A stretch of 47,523 nucleotides of DNA from Pseudonocardia xinjiangensis (GTDB lineage Bacteria; Actinomycetota; Actinomycetes; Mycobacteriales; Pseudonocardiaceae): contig NZ_JAAXKY010000040.1 of assembly GCF_012911925.1 (NCBI RefSeq), positions 1-47,523 on the forward strand, written 5' to 3'. Position 1 is the first letter of the stretch, and every line of letters starts with the position of its first letter. The notes under the pieces are model-generated. The model had not been told where the DNA came from. It searched no databases and saw only the letters and a program-made list of their open reading frames with translations. Positions 1-10,319 of this stretch are shown piece by piece. Made by a program: the position numbers and the translations under genes.

Positions 1-42
1 GATCGGACGGGGGCGGGCCACGTCCCGGGCGGCGATCGACAT
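1..42 (-). CDS. Start of an unidentified gene running off the window (partial)
   Basis: An ATG on the minus strand (complement of 40-42) opens a frame of 14 codons to the window edge, beginning MSIAARDVARPRPI. A strong Shine-Dalgarno (complement of TCCTCCTG at 51-58) lies about 8 bases upstream, which is the main support for a real start. Fourteen residues are too few to name a family. It lies downstream of, and in the same direction as, the YaaA gene, 105 bases after its stop, so it could be cotranscribed. Confidence 0.5.
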   Translation of the reverse strand, partial: MSIAARDVARPRPI

Positions 43-147
43 GACGCACCTCCTCCTGTCCTTCAGGCCGGTAGTCCGGCTGCTCGGCGGTCAGCGTGCT
101 GCACGCGCGCCCGACGGCGCAACGGATTTACCTGGGCCGCCAGGCGT

Positions 148-897
148 TCAGGCGGGAAGGATGATCTCCAGGGCCGTGGGGCCCGCGCGCTCGACCTGCA
201 TGCCGGCGCGCCGGGCGATCGCGGCCACGCCGGCGGCGTCCGTCGGCTCGGCCCGGGTGCCGGCCAACAGCCGGGCGAGCCTGCCCTTGTGCGCCTTGTT
301 GAAGTGGCTCACCACGCCGCGGGTGCCGTCCGGGCGCTCGGCGAGCACGGTGACCGTCACCGCCCCGGGCACCCGGCCCAGCGCGGCGTACGACCCGGAC
401 CGCAGGTCGACGACCAGCTCCCCGGCGGCGATCCCGGCGAGCACCGGCTCCAGCACCGGCTTCCAGCGGGCGGCGAGCGTGGGACGGCCGGGCAGCGCCG
501 AGCCCGCCGAGAGGCGGTAGGCCGGCACCGGGTCGTCCGCGCGGAGCAGACCGAACAGCGCCGACCCGACGGCCAGGCGGCCCCTGGCCCGGGCGGCTGC
601 GGCCCCGCGCAGCGAACCGGCGTCGAGTGCGTCGTAGAGCACGCCGGTGTAGCGGTGCAGTGCGGGCATCGTCGGGGAGTCGAACAGCGCGGCGTTGCGG
701 GCCACCTCGGCGTCCTGCTTCGCCGAGAGGCCCAGTGCGGTGCGGCAGTCCGCCACGTTCCCGGCCAGCTCGACGAGCTCGTGCGCGAGCTCCTTGCGCA
801 CCTGGCCGAGCTCCGGGTGGGGCAGCACGTCCAGCCGTAGGGGCGGACCGTCGCCGCCGTCGACCTTCGTCTCCGACGGGGGCAGCAGGACGAGCAC
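148..897 (-). CDS. yaaA: YaaA family peroxide stress protein (DUF328/UPF0246)
   Basis: A 249-residue protein, the usual size of the DUF328 family. Seen in the sequence: the N-terminal LVLLPPSETK signature (residues 2-11), a DSPTMPALHRYTGVLYDAL block near residue 73, and the basic motif SHFNKAHKGRLARLL near residue 195, which corresponds to the conserved K-x-x-x-GR-x-AR segment of the family. In E. coli YaaA lowers free iron and limits oxidative DNA damage during peroxide stress; that role is known for the family, not shown here. The start is GTG with no Shine-Dalgarno; a TAGCCT -10 box lies 6 bases upstream on the minus strand, so the mRNA is probably leaderless. Confidence 0.88.
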   Translation of the reverse strand: MLVLLPPSETKVDGGDGPPLRLDVLPHPELGQVRKELAHELVELAGNVADCRTALGLSAKQDAEVARNAALFDSPTMPALHRYTGVLYDALDAGSLRGAAAARARGRLAVGSALFGLLRADDPVPAYRLSAGSALPGRPTLAARWKPVLEPVLAGIAAGELVVDLRSGSYAALGRVPGAVTVTVLAERPDGTRGVVSHFNKAHKGRLARLLAGTRAEPTDAAGVAAIARRAGMQVERAGPTALEIILPA

Positions 898-903
898 CGG
901 CCG

Positions 904-909
904 AGGCTA
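904..909 (-). promoter_or_regulatory. -10 box (TAGCCT) for leaderless yaaA mRNA
   Basis: On the minus strand TAGCCT fits the actinobacterial TANNNT -10 consensus and ends 6 bases before the GTG start of yaaA, placing transcription start at or next to the start codon. No clear -35 hexamer was seen. Confidence 0.45.
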
Positions 910-984
910 ACCCCATGTGCCGGCGAGGCCGCCTGAGCGGGTCCGGGCGCACGAAGATCCACATGTGGGTGACGTGCTCCGCGG

Positions 985-2468
<1,484 letters not shown>

Positions 2469-2520
2469 GCACGTCCGTTCTCGACGCACGAGTGTCACGG
2501 AGCGAGCACAGGGGCGCCCC

Positions 2521-3663
2521 GTGAGTGTGGTGACGACCGATCTCCCTCCCGCCAGCGGTGCCTGGCGGGAGGGGGACGCCCCGGGCCGGCGGCGGTGGGT
2601 GACGCTCCCCGCCCCGCTGCGGCTGGAGTCGGGCGGTGAGCTGCCCGGCGTCCGGCTGGCCTACGAGACCTGGGGGACGCTGAACGCCGACGCGTCCAAC
2701 GCCGTACTCGTGCTGCACGCCCTCACGGGCGACAGCCACGTGGCCGGCCCCGCCGGTGAGGGGCACGCCACCGCGGGCTGGTGGGACGAGCTGATCGGGC
2801 CGGGCCGCGCGCTCGACCCCGCTCACTGGTTCGTCGTGGCGCCCAACGTCGTGGGTGGCTGCCAGGGGAGCACCGGACCGTCGTCACCGGCGCCCGACGG
2901 CAGGACGTGGGGCAGCCGCTTCCCGCTCGTCACCACCCGCGACGCCGTGGCCGCGGAGACCGTGCTGGCCGACGAGCTGGGCATCGGGCGGTGGGCCTGC
3001 GTGGTGGGCGGCTCGATGGGCGGCATGCGTGCCGTTGAGTGGGCGGTCGCCGAGCCCGACCGGGTCGAACGGCTGTTCCTGCTGGCCTGCCCGGCCGCCA
3101 CGTCCGCCGACCAGATCGGGTGGGCCGCGCCGCAGCTGGCCGCGATCCGCAGCGACCCGGGCTGGCGCGGCGGCGACTACCACTCCGCACCGCCCGGGCA
3201 CGGGCCCCACCTCGGACTGGGCATCGCGCGGCGGATGGCGCACCTGAGCTACCGCAGCCCCTTCGAGCTGTCGGAACGGTTCGGCCGCGACCCACAGGAC
3301 GGTGAGGACCCGTGGCACGGCGGCCGCTACGCCGTGGAGTCCTACCTCGACCACCACGCCGAGAAGCTCGTGCGCCGCTTCGACGCGGCGTCCTACGTCC
3401 GGCTCACCGAGATGATGAACGCCTTCGACGTGGGCCGCGGCCGGGGCGGTGTCGCCGCCGCGCTGGGCCGGGTCACCGCGAGGACGCTCGTGGCCGGGAT
3501 CAGCTCCGACCGGCTGTACCCCACCCACCAACAGGCCGAGCTGGCCGCGGGGATCCCCGGGAGTGGTCCACTGCGGATGATCGAGTCCCCCTACGGGCAC
3601 GACGGCTTCCTCATCGAGGCCGCCACCGTGAGCTCGCTGCTCACGGAACTGCTGGTGAGCTGA
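2521..3663 (+). CDS. metX: Homoserine O-acetyltransferase
   Basis: A 380-residue alpha/beta-hydrolase-fold acyltransferase that transfers acetyl from acetyl-CoA to homoserine, giving the substrate of the upstream MetY. The nucleophile elbow GGSMGGM holds Ser165; the other triad residues fall where expected, Asp330 in GISSDRLYPTHQQ and His360 in YGHDGFLIE. The N-terminal segment YETWGTLNADASNAVLVLHALTGDSH is typical of the family. Whether it uses acetyl- or succinyl-CoA cannot be proven from motifs, but pairing with MetY favours acetyl. The start is GTG at 2521 with a modest purine-rich CAGGGG about 9 bases upstream. Confidence 0.94.
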   Translation: MSVVTTDLPPASGAWREGDAPGRRRWVTLPAPLRLESGGELPGVRLAYETWGTLNADASNAVLVLHALTGDSHVAGPAGEGHATAGWWDELIGPGRALDPAHWFVVAPNVVGGCQGSTGPSSPAPDGRTWGSRFPLVTTRDAVAAETVLADELGIGRWACVVGGSMGGMRAVEWAVAEPDRVERLFLLACPAATSADQIGWAAPQLAAIRSDPGWRGGDYHSAPPGHGPHLGLGIARRMAHLSYRSPFELSERFGRDPQDGEDPWHGGRYAVESYLDHHAEKLVRRFDAASYVRLTEMMNAFDVGRGRGGVAAALGRVTARTLVAGISSDRLYPTHQQAELAAGIPGSGPLRMIESPYGHDGFLIEAATVSSLLTELLVS

Positions 3664-3709
3664 GTCGCCCCTGCCGGTGTCCCGCTGCTCTCAGGGGGAT
3701 GATCGGGCC

Positions 3710-4405
3710 GTGAGCTCTCGGCCCTACGTGCTGCTGTCCGTCGCGACCTCGGTGGACGGCTGCATCGACGACCGGTCCGACCAGCGTCTCATCCTGTCCG
3801 GCGCGGCCGACCTCGACCGCGTCGACGCCGAGCGGGCCGGGGTGGACGCGATCCTCGTGGGGGCCACCACGGTCCGCCGGGACGACCCGCGCCTGCTCAT
3901 CCGATCCCCGGAGCGGGTCGCCGCGCGCGTCGCCGCGGGACGCAGCGCCCATCCGCTCCGGCTGACGATCAGCAGCAGCGGTGACCTGGACCCGGCCGCT
4001 CGCCTGTTCACCACGGGCCCGCAGGAGCGGGTCGTCTACGTGCCCACGGCCGCGGTCGGCGCGGCGCAGGCCCGGCTCGGGGCCGTGGCCACCGTGGTCG
4101 GCGCGGGCGACCCCGTCGACCCGCGGAGCATCCTCGCCGACCTCGACGGCCGCGGCGTGCGGCGGCTGATGGTCGAGGGCGGGACAGCGGTGCACACTCT
4201 GTTCCTCACCGCCGGCCTGGTGGACGAGATCCACCTCGTCGTGGCGCCGTTCTTCGTCGGCGACCCCGGCGCACCGCGGTTCGTCGGCGCGGGGACGTTC
4301 CCGCACGACGTCCGGCACCGGATGCGGCTGGCCGAGGTGCGGACCGTGGACGACGTGGTGCTGCTGCGGTACCTGCTGGGAGACACCGATGACGACAACG
4401 GTTGA
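3710..4405 (+). CDS. RibD C-terminal-type reductase (pyrimidine reductase/DHFR-like)
   Basis: About 231 residues from a GTG at 3710, preceded by AGGGGGAT at 3693-3700. The protein matches only the reductase half of bifunctional RibD: YVLLSVATSVDG near the N terminus (substrate/NADPH strand), GATTVRRDDPRLLI, MVEGGTAVHTLFLTAGLVDEIHLVVAPFFVG. In riboflavin synthesis this half reduces the ribosyl side chain of the deaminated pyrimidine. Its stop overlaps the next gene, a stand-alone RibD-type deaminase, by 17 bases, so the two halves are translationally coupled but in reverse order. An upstream in-frame start at 3677 lacks a ribosome site and would add 11 non-conserved residues. No other riboflavin synthesis gene is adjacent, so a different pyrimidine or pteridine substrate is possible. 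Confidence 0.82.
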   Translation: MSSRPYVLLSVATSVDGCIDDRSDQRLILSGAADLDRVDAERAGVDAILVGATTVRRDDPRLLIRSPERVAARVAAGRSAHPLRLTISSSGDLDPAARLFTTGPQERVVYVPTAAVGAAQARLGAVATVVGAGDPVDPRSILADLDGRGVRRLMVEGGTAVHTLFLTAGLVDEIHLVVAPFFVGDPGAPRFVGAGTFPHDVRHRMRLAEVRTVDDVVLLRYLLGDTDDDNG

Positions 4406-4841
4406 CCGGGCGATGCTCAGAGCCGCGATCGACCTGTCGCGGTGCTGCCCGCCGTCCGACACGGCGTTCTCGGTGGGCGCGTTCGTCACCGCGGCGGACG
4501 GGCGGGTCCTCGCCGAGGGGTACTCCCGCCAGCGCGACCCGCACGACCACGCCGAGGAGACCGCGCTCGCCACGCTCGGCGAGGGGTGGCGGGCCGAGCC
4601 GGGGACCACCGTCTACACCACGCTCGAACCGTGCAGCGTGCGGGCGTCGCATCCGCGGACCTGCACCGAGCTGATCCTGGCTGCCGGGGTCGACCGGGTG
4701 GTGTTCGCCTGGCGGGAGCCGTCGATCTTCGTCGACTGCGAGGGGGCGGAGCTGCTGCGCGCGGCGGGGTTGGAGGTCATCGAGATGTCCGATCTCGCGG
4801 CCGAGGTGCGTGCGGTCAACCGGCATCTGCTGCAGGGATGA
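4389..4841 (+). CDS. RibD-type/cytidine-deaminase-like zinc deaminase
   Basis: A 150-residue protein with the zinc deaminase signature: HAEET near residue 55 (zinc ligand His and proton-shuttling Glu) and [14 protein letters not shown] near residue 78 (two Cys ligands, as in the RibD N-terminal domain PCSHHGRTPPC, with one extra residue between them). It begins inside the end of the upstream reductase gene (ATG 4389, 17-base overlap), indicating coupled translation. Together they look like a RibD cut in two with the halves swapped. Likely reaction: hydrolytic deamination of an aminopyrimidine riboflavin precursor; a salvage or modified-pyrimidine role cannot be excluded. Confidence 0.82.
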   Translation: MTTTVDRAMLRAAIDLSRCCPPSDTAFSVGAFVTAADGRVLAEGYSRQRDPHDHAEETALATLGEGWRAEPGTTVYTTLEPCSVRASHPRTCTELILAAGVDRVVFAWREPSIFVDCEGAELLRAAGLEVIEMSDLAAEVRAVNRHLLQG

Positions 4842-4919
4842 GGGAGCCCGCCGTCCCCGCGGGGGGCGCCGGGCTGCTGTGCAGGGGGAACCGGCAGGAC
4901 CCGGGCGGGGGGACGTCGC

Positions 4920-4925
4920 TACCCT
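4920..4925 (+). promoter_or_regulatory. -10 box (TACCCT) for leaderless proS
   Basis: TACCCT fits TANNNT and ends 7 bases before the GTG at 4933, so transcription probably starts at the proS start codon. No convincing -35 was seen. No Shine-Dalgarno precedes 4933. Confidence 0.45.
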
Positions 4926-4932
4926 TTCCCAG

Positions 4933-6681
4933 GTGCTGACCCGGATGTCGTCGCTGTTCCTGAGGACCCTGCGCGAGGACCCGGCCGACGCGGATGTGCC
5001 GAGCCACAAGCTGCTCGTCCGTGCCGGCTACGTCCGACGCGTCGCGCCGGGGATCTACTCCTGGCTGCCGCTCGGGCTGAAGGTGCTGCGTGCGGTCGAG
5101 CAGGTGGTGCGCGAGGAGATGGACGCCATCGGCGCCCAGGAGATCCACTTCCCGGCGCTCCTGCCGCGCGAGCCCTACGAGGCGACGGGTCGCTGGACCG
5201 AGTACGGCCCCAACCTGTTCCGGCTCAAGGACCGCAAGGGCGCCGACTACCTGCTGGGCCCCACCCACGAGGAGCTGTTCACGCAGCTGGTCAAGGGTGA
5301 GTACTCGTCCTACAAGGACTACCCGGTGATGCTCTACCAGATCCAGACGAAGTACCGGGACGAGGCGCGGCCCCGGGCCGGCATCCTGCGCGGCAGGGAG
5401 TTCCTCATGAAGGACTCCTACTCCTTCGACCTGAGCGACGACGGGCTGTCCGAGTCCTACCGGCGCCACCGCGAGGCCTACGTCAAGATCTTCGACCGGC
5501 TCGGGCTGGAGTACGTGATCGTCGCGGCCACCTCCGGGGCGATGGGCGGCTCGGCGTCGGAGGAGTTCCTGGCCGTCGCGCCCACCGGCGAGGACACGTT
5601 CGTGCGCAGCCCCGGCGGCTACGCCGCGAACGTCGAGGCCGTCACCACGCCCGCGCCGCCGGAGCAGCCGATCGATGGCCTGCCCGCCGCGCAGGCGCAC
5701 CACACGCCCGCCACCCCCACGATCGCCACGCTCGTCGACTTCCTCAACCGTGCTGACCTCGGCCGCACGTTCACCGCGGCCGACATGCTGAAGAACGTGC
5801 TCGTGAAGACGCGCAGGCCGGGCCAGTCGGAGTGGACGCTGCTCGGGGTCGGGGTGCCCGGCGACCGCGACGTGGACATGAAGCGGCTGGAGGCGGCGCT
5901 CGACCCCGCCGAGGTCGAGCTGCTCGACGAGTCCGACTTCGCGAAGGCGCCGTTCCTGGTCAAGGGCTACATCGGGCCGGGGGCACTCGCCGCCAACGGC
6001 GTGCGCTACCTGGTCGACCCCCGGGTCGTGCGGGGCACGGCCTGGGTCACCGGGGCCGACAAGCCCGACCACCACGTCGTCGACCTGGTGTGCGGCCGGG
6101 ACTTCACCCCCGACGGCACGATCGAGGCGGCCGAGGTGCGCGAGGGCGACCCGGCCCCCGACGGCAGCGGCGACCTCGAGGCGGCCCGCGGCATCGAGAT
6201 CGGCCACGTCTTCCAGCTCGGCCGCAAGTACGCCGACGCGGCCTCGCTCGACGCCCTCGGTCCGGACAGCAAGCCCGTCCGGATCACGATGGGCTCCTAC
6301 GGCATCGGCGTGTCGCGGCTCGTCGCGGTGATCGCCGAACAGAGCCACGACGACTCCGGCCTGATCTGGCCGCGGGCCGTCGCCCCGGCCGACGTGCACG
6401 TCGTCGTCGCGGGGAAGTCGGAGGAGCTGCTGGCGGGCGGGGAGGCGCTGGCCGCCGACCTGGAGGCCGCGGGCCTGCGGGTGCTGCTCGACGACCGCAA
6501 GGCATCACCCGGCGTCAAGTTCGCCGACGCCGAGCTGATCGGCGTCCCGACGATCGTCGTGGTGGGCCGCGGTCTGGCCAACGGGGTGATCGAGGTGAAG
6601 GATCGGCGAAGCGGTGAGCGTGTCGAGATACCGCTGAACGGCGCAACAGCGCACCTCGCCGATCTGGTGCAGAAGCAGTAG
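4933..6681 (+). CDS. proS: Prolyl-tRNA synthetase, bacterial type with editing domain
   Basis: A 582-residue class II aminoacyl-tRNA synthetase that charges tRNA-Pro. The N terminus [24 protein letters not shown] is the usual actinobacterial ProRS start, which fixes the GTG at 4933 rather than the longer open frame from 4810. Class II motif 2 is seen in [25 protein letters not shown], and motif 3 in [10 protein letters not shown]. Between them lies the INS (YbaK-like) editing domain, roughly residues 220-400, including [14 protein letters not shown]. The C-terminal anticodon-binding domain is present ([21 protein letters not shown]). The gene stands between the deaminase and the FHA gene and is probably transcribed from its own leaderless promoter. 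Confidence 0.96.
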   Translation: MLTRMSSLFLRTLREDPADADVPSHKLLVRAGYVRRVAPGIYSWLPLGLKVLRAVEQVVREEMDAIGAQEIHFPALLPREPYEATGRWTEYGPNLFRLKDRKGADYLLGPTHEELFTQLVKGEYSSYKDYPVMLYQIQTKYRDEARPRAGILRGREFLMKDSYSFDLSDDGLSESYRRHREAYVKIFDRLGLEYVIVAATSGAMGGSASEEFLAVAPTGEDTFVRSPGGYAANVEAVTTPAPPEQPIDGLPAAQAHHTPATPTIATLVDFLNRADLGRTFTAADMLKNVLVKTRRPGQSEWTLLGVGVPGDRDVDMKRLEAALDPAEVELLDESDFAKAPFLVKGYIGPGALAANGVRYLVDPRVVRGTAWVTGADKPDHHVVDLVCGRDFTPDGTIEAAEVREGDPAPDGSGDLEAARGIEIGHVFQLGRKYADAASLDALGPDSKPVRITMGSYGIGVSRLVAVIAEQSHDDSGLIWPRAVAPADVHVVVAGKSEELLAGGEALAADLEAAGLRVLLDDRKASPGVKFADAELIGVPTIVVVGRGLANGVIEVKDRRSGERVEIPLNGATAHLADLVQKQ

Positions 6682-6946
6682 CAATCGCCCCTAGCGGCAC
6701 TGCGCTCCGCATGATCGACTGTCCGCGTGTGACGTCGGGCGGTGCGGAGGGCGCGCATGCACGAGCATGCCGTCCTCCGTATCGCCCTGAACGCGGTCTG
6801 CCGGTGCTCGACGCAGCGGACGCGAGGCTGCGGCACGAGGATCGAGCGGCGCTCCCCACGCGTGACGCTCCGATCCGGACCCGTGCCGCCTCCCTCGGCG
6901 TCGGCAGATCGCGCCCCGGCGGTTCCGCGGGAGGAGGTTGACCCGA
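6682..6946. other. 265-bp intergenic region between proS and the FHA gene
   Basis: No supported gene: the open frames crossing it are continuations of out-of-frame shadows. It contains an imperfect hairpin, CGGAGG (6745-6750) with GCATGC (6755-6760) pairing to GCATGC (6765-6770) and CCTCCG (6774-6779), which may mark the proS transcript end. The Shine-Dalgarno of the FHA gene lies at 6931-6937. Confidence 0.5.
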
Positions 6947-9900
6947 ATGGACTTCGACGCGTTACGGGCCGCCGTCGTGCCCGGCGACGGGGTCGTCGGA
7001 CGCTGGCCCGGCCTGGTCTGCGTGGCCGACTGTGCGGACCGCGCGGTCCTGCGCCGTCTGCTGGACGTGTGCGCAGGCACCGCAGGCCCCGACCCGGGCC
7101 GCACCCTGGCCCGGCGCCTGGCGATGTGGCTCGGTGGCCCGGACGCCCCCAAGGCGGACCTGCGGTTCGGCACCGTCGCGATCACCGGTGACCAGTGGGC
7201 CGTGTTCCTGTTCGGCTCGGTCGGGCTGGTCGTCCCCGAGAGCGGCATCGAGCTGTCCGGTGCCCACGCCGCCACGTGGACCGACCGGCTGCTGCCGCGG
7301 CAGGCCGCCCCCGGAGTGCTCGTGCTCGAGGGCAGCCGGGTCCCGTCCGACCTGGTGGACGGCGTGCACGACCTACGGTCCGGTGTGGTGCCGGGAGCGG
7401 GCGCCGTGCTCGTCCACTCGCGCCGCCCCGCCGGGGGCGACCCCGCGGAGGAGGTGGCGTCGCGGTCGCCTGCCGACTCGGCGTGGCCGGACCTCAACGA
7501 CGTTCCGGTCGAGCTCGAACGCTCCCCGTGGAACCTGACCGACGCCGGCCCGACGGCAGGCGGCCGGGCGGCGAACCGGCGGTCCGCCGACCTGAGCGCG
7601 GACGACAGTCCCGCCTGGCACGGGATGCTCGGCGGCAGCGAGGCGCTGGACAGCGAGGTGCTGGGCGCAGAGCTGCTGGGCAGCGACATCGGGGACACCC
7701 GGGGTGGTTCCGCTGCCGGCCGGGCGGGGTCCGGGTCGATCAACGGTGCGTGGCCCGGGCTACCGGCGGGAGCCCGCCGGGCCGGTGCCGAGCGGCCGGG
7801 TGGCACCCCGCCGGGTGCCCGCCGCGGGCGAGCCGGGCGCGTCGGTGCCGGCCGGGGTGGCCTCGGAGCCAACGGCTCGGTGCTGCGGGCGGTGGGGAGC
7901 CACGACTTCGCGCTCCCCGAGTCCGGCGGCAGCGCCGACGGGGAGCGTGACGACGAGTCCGACGGACGAGCGGGGAACGACGCGCCACCGGGCGCGGGTT
8001 CCGCTGACTCCGCGGCAGCCGGTGCGCCCGTCCGCGAGGCCGCCGATGACGACGCCGGTGCCGACGCCCGCGGTTCCGCTGCGGCGGAGGTCGTCGGGCT
8101 GGCCGGCGCCGAGCGGAACGGTGCCGACCGGAGCGGTGGAGACCGCCGGAACGGGGCCGAGGCCGGGAAGGCCGCCGCAGGTGGGGCCGCCGCCCGCTCG
8201 TCCACCGCGGCTGCGGGCCGGGGATCAGCCGACGCCGGTCGTGCCGAGCCCGAGGGCGCCCGATCCAGCAGCGACCGGTCCAGCAGCGAGCGGTCCTCCT
8301 CGGACAGCTCCGCCGGGGGCAGGTCCGGCGACGACGCCCGGTCGGGCAGCGAGCAGTCGGGTACCGGGCAGGCGGGCCGGGCTGCGACGGCCTCCACTGC
8401 GTCCCGCGCGGCCGAGCCGCAGCGCCCGCCGGCGCGCGCCGAGTCCGACGGTGCCGACGCGACCCGCCGGGCCACCGGTGCCGCCGGTGCGCGTGGCGCT
8501 GGGGCCGGGTCCGCTGCTCCGGGTGGCAGCGGGCCGGGTCGTGCTCCGGCTGCCGGTGCGGCCGAACCGGACCGTGCCGGGCAGGTCGGCGCCGAGCGGG
8601 CCGGCCAGGGCCGGGCCGCGGCGGGTGGCAACGCTGACCGCGCCGCTACCGGCCGCACCGACTCGGGTCGTGCCGCCGCCGGGGGCACGGGAGCGGGCGG
8701 AGCCGACAAGGGCCGCGCGGGATCGGAGCGTCCTGAGGCGGGTGGCGCTGACCGGGCCGCTCCGGGTCGCGGCACCGCCGACCGCACCCAGCCTGGCGAC
8801 CGACGGACCGGCGGTGCCCCACCGGGTGGCCCGAACGGGGCCGGTACGGGGAGAGCAGGGTCCGGCACCACCGGGGCGGGCAGTGCCGGGTCGAACGGCG
8901 CGGTCGTCAACGGAGCGGGTCAGAACGGGGCCGGCTCCCATGGGGCCGGCCCGAACGGTTCTCGGTCGAACGGGGCCGGGTCGAACGGGGCCGGGTCGGT
9001 CAGCTCGTCCTCGGGCGGTGCCGCGACGGGCCGGGCGTCGGACCGCAAGGACGCCGGCCGGGGTGCACCGGACCGCGATGCGGCCGGTCGGGGCAGCACC
9101 GGCCAGCACGATCCTCGCCGCACCGCATCGGCCGGCGCATCCGCCGGCAGGGCCGCCAAGAACGGCGCCGCCCGGAACGAACCCGGCAAGAACAGCGCCG
9201 GCCAGAACGGTGCCGGCCAGAACGGTGCCGGCCAGAACGCTGCCGGCCAGAACGGTGCAGCCACGAACGGGGCCGCCACCAAGGGTGCCGGCCCGAACGG
9301 TGCCGCCGGAGATCCCGGAGGCACGCGCGACCCGGGGTCCGACGATGCCGCACCGGGTGGCCTCGCGCCCGTCGCCCAGCTGGTGCCCCGCAACCAGGGC
9401 CGCGACGATGCCACCGGGGCCGAGTCCGGTGGGTCGGGCGTGGCGTCGGTGCACCCGCTCGCCCCGGACTCCTCGCGGCGTCGGGCCAACGGCGGTTCCG
9501 CGACGGCGATCCAGTCGGACGCGTGGTTCGCCGCCGCCTCCGACGTCGCGGAGGCCGACGCTCCCCCGCGAGGGGGCGGCCCCCGCCACGGCCGGCCGGA
9601 GGAGGACAAGTCGGCAGGCCGCGCCGCGGGCGCCGCCGGAACCTCGAAGCCCGCCGCGGCCCGGGTGCAGCCGGAGAGTCCTGCGGAGCAGACGCAGCTG
9701 CAGGTCGAGCGGGTCCCCGGCGTCGTGCCGCCGGAGCCGTCGAAGCAACCGGCCCGGCCAACCGGCGACGCCGCAGCAGTCGAGGCCCACCCGAGCGGGG
9801 CCGAGGCACCGCAGGTACGCGGCCACCTCTGCCCGCGCGGCCATCTCAACGACCCACGCTCGCAGTCCTGCCTGACATGCGGGACGCGGGTGGAGGACCG

Positions 9901-10282
9901 CGGCGGCGCGCTCGTCTCCGGTCCGCGGCCGTCGCTGGGCACGCTGATCTTCGACGACGGCGCCACCCACAGCGTCGACGGCGACTATCTCGTGGGCCGG
10001 ATGCCGGAGGCGGACCCCCGGGTCCGGGCCGGTTCGCTGCGCTCGCTCCTCGTCGAGGACCCGTCCGGGGCGGTGTCGCGGGCCCACGCCGAGATCCGCG
10101 TCAACGGCTGGGACGTGCTGCTCGTCGACTCCGGGTCGCGCAACGGCACGTTCGTGGCGGGCCCGGGAGAGTCGGCCTGGACGGCACTGCCACCACGGCA
10201 GTCACGCTGGCTGGTGGCGGGCACCCGCGTGCGGCTCGGCGGACGGACGTTCCTGTTCGAGGCACCCCCCGGGGTGCGCTGA
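6947..10282 (+). CDS. Large low-complexity protein with zinc ribbon and C-terminal FHA domain
   Basis: About 1111 residues from ATG 6947, preceded by GAGGAGG at 6931-6937 with 9-base spacing; an in-frame TTG at 6938 is too close to that site. Residues 1-165 form a conserved-looking globular N-terminal domain of unknown function (GDGVVGRWPGLVCVAD, DQWAVFLFGSVGLVVPE). Roughly residues 170-940 are Ala/Gly/Ser/Arg-rich and disordered, with two arrays of xNGAG-type pentapeptides. A zinc-ribbon-like CPRGH and CLTCG pair follows (near residues 960-980), then an FHA domain with SRAHAEI and SGSRNGTF motifs. FHA domains bind phosphothreonine, so this is probably a partner of a Ser/Thr kinase. It converges on a proline-rich membrane protein gene 37 bases away. 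Function is not known. Confidence 0.8.
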   Translation: MDFDALRAAVVPGDGVVGRWPGLVCVADCADRAVLRRLLDVCAGTAGPDPGRTLARRLAMWLGGPDAPKADLRFGTVAITGDQWAVFLFGSVGLVVPESGIELSGAHAATWTDRLLPRQAAPGVLVLEGSRVPSDLVDGVHDLRSGVVPGAGAVLVHSRRPAGGDPAEEVASRSPADSAWPDLNDVPVELERSPWNLTDAGPTAGGRAANRRSADLSADDSPAWHGMLGGSEALDSEVLGAELLGSDIGDTRGGSAAGRAGSGSINGAWPGLPAGARRAGAERPGGTPPGARRGRAGRVGAGRGGLGANGSVLRAVGSHDFALPESGGSADGERDDESDGRAGNDAPPGAGSADSAAAGAPVREAADDDAGADARGSAAAEVVGLAGAERNGADRSGGDRRNGAEAGKAAAGGAAARSSTAAAGRGSADAGRAEPEGARSSSDRSSSERSSSDSSAGGRSGDDARSGSEQSGTGQAGRAATASTASRAAEPQRPPARAESDGADATRRATGAAGARGAGAGSAAPGGSGPGRAPAAGAAEPDRAGQVGAERAGQGRAAAGGNADRAATGRTDSGRAAAGGTGAGGADKGRAGSERPEAGGADRAAPGRGTADRTQPGDRRTGGAPPGGPNGAGTGRAGSGTTGAGSAGSNGAVVNGAGQNGAGSHGAGPNGSRSNGAGSNGAGSVSSSSGGAATGRASDRKDAGRGAPDRDAAGRGSTGQHDPRRTASAGASAGRAAKNGAARNEPGKNSAGQNGAGQNGAGQNAAGQNGAATNGAATKGAGPNGAAGDPGGTRDPGSDDAAPGGLAPVAQLVPRNQGRDDATGAESGGSGVASVHPLAPDSSRRRANGGSATAIQSDAWFAAASDVAEADAPPRGGGPRHGRPEEDKSAGRAAGAAGTSKPAAARVQPESPAEQTQLQVERVPGVVPPEPSKQPARPTGDAAAVEAHPSGAEAPQVRGHLCPRGHLNDPRSQSCLTCGTRVEDRGGALVSGPRPSLGTLIFDDGATHSVDGDYLVGRMPEADPRVRAGSLRSLLVEDPSGAVSRAHAEIRVNGWDVLLVDSGSRNGTFVAGPGESAWTALPPRQSRWLVAGTRVRLGGRTFLFEAPPGVR
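8891..8995 (+). repeat. First xNGAG pentapeptide array in the FHA gene (7 units of 15 bp)
   Basis: Seven in-frame 15-bp units encode SNGAV, VNGAG, QNGAG, SHGAG, PNGSR, SNGAG, SNGAG. The last two units are nearly identical at the DNA level. It is coding tandem repeat, not CRISPR, since there are no spacers. Confidence 0.75.
9158..9307 (+). repeat. Second xNGAG pentapeptide array in the FHA gene (10 units of 15 bp)
   Basis: Ten consecutive 15-bp units encode KNGAA, RNEPG, KNSAG, QNGAG, QNGAG, QNAAG, QNGAA, TNGAA, TKGAG, PNGAA. Two central units (9203-9217 and 9218-9232, CAGAACGGTGCCGGC) are identical and the third differs by one base, suggesting recent slippage or unequal exchange. Confidence 0.8.
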
Positions 10283-10319
10283 CCCGTCGCCTCCCCGGCG
10301 GCAGCCGAGCCCGCCCGCG

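Noticed and set aside
4816..6399. Long minus-strand open frame (527 codons) over proS
   Set aside because: Composition is a GC-skew shadow; the plus-strand frame has all ProRS motifs.
6682..6946. tRNA or small RNA gene downstream of proS
   Set aside because: The hairpin at 6745-6779 is imperfect and no cloverleaf, anticodon arm or CCA-end pattern could be drawn.
9158..9307. CRISPR-like array
   Set aside because: Contiguous 15-bp in-frame repeats with no spacers.
7704..9875. Alternative plus-frame and minus-frame proteins across the FHA gene
   Set aside because: Low-complexity GC-rich sequence keeps all frames open. Only the chosen frame has a Shine-Dalgarno, a globular N-terminal domain, zinc ribbon and FHA motifs.
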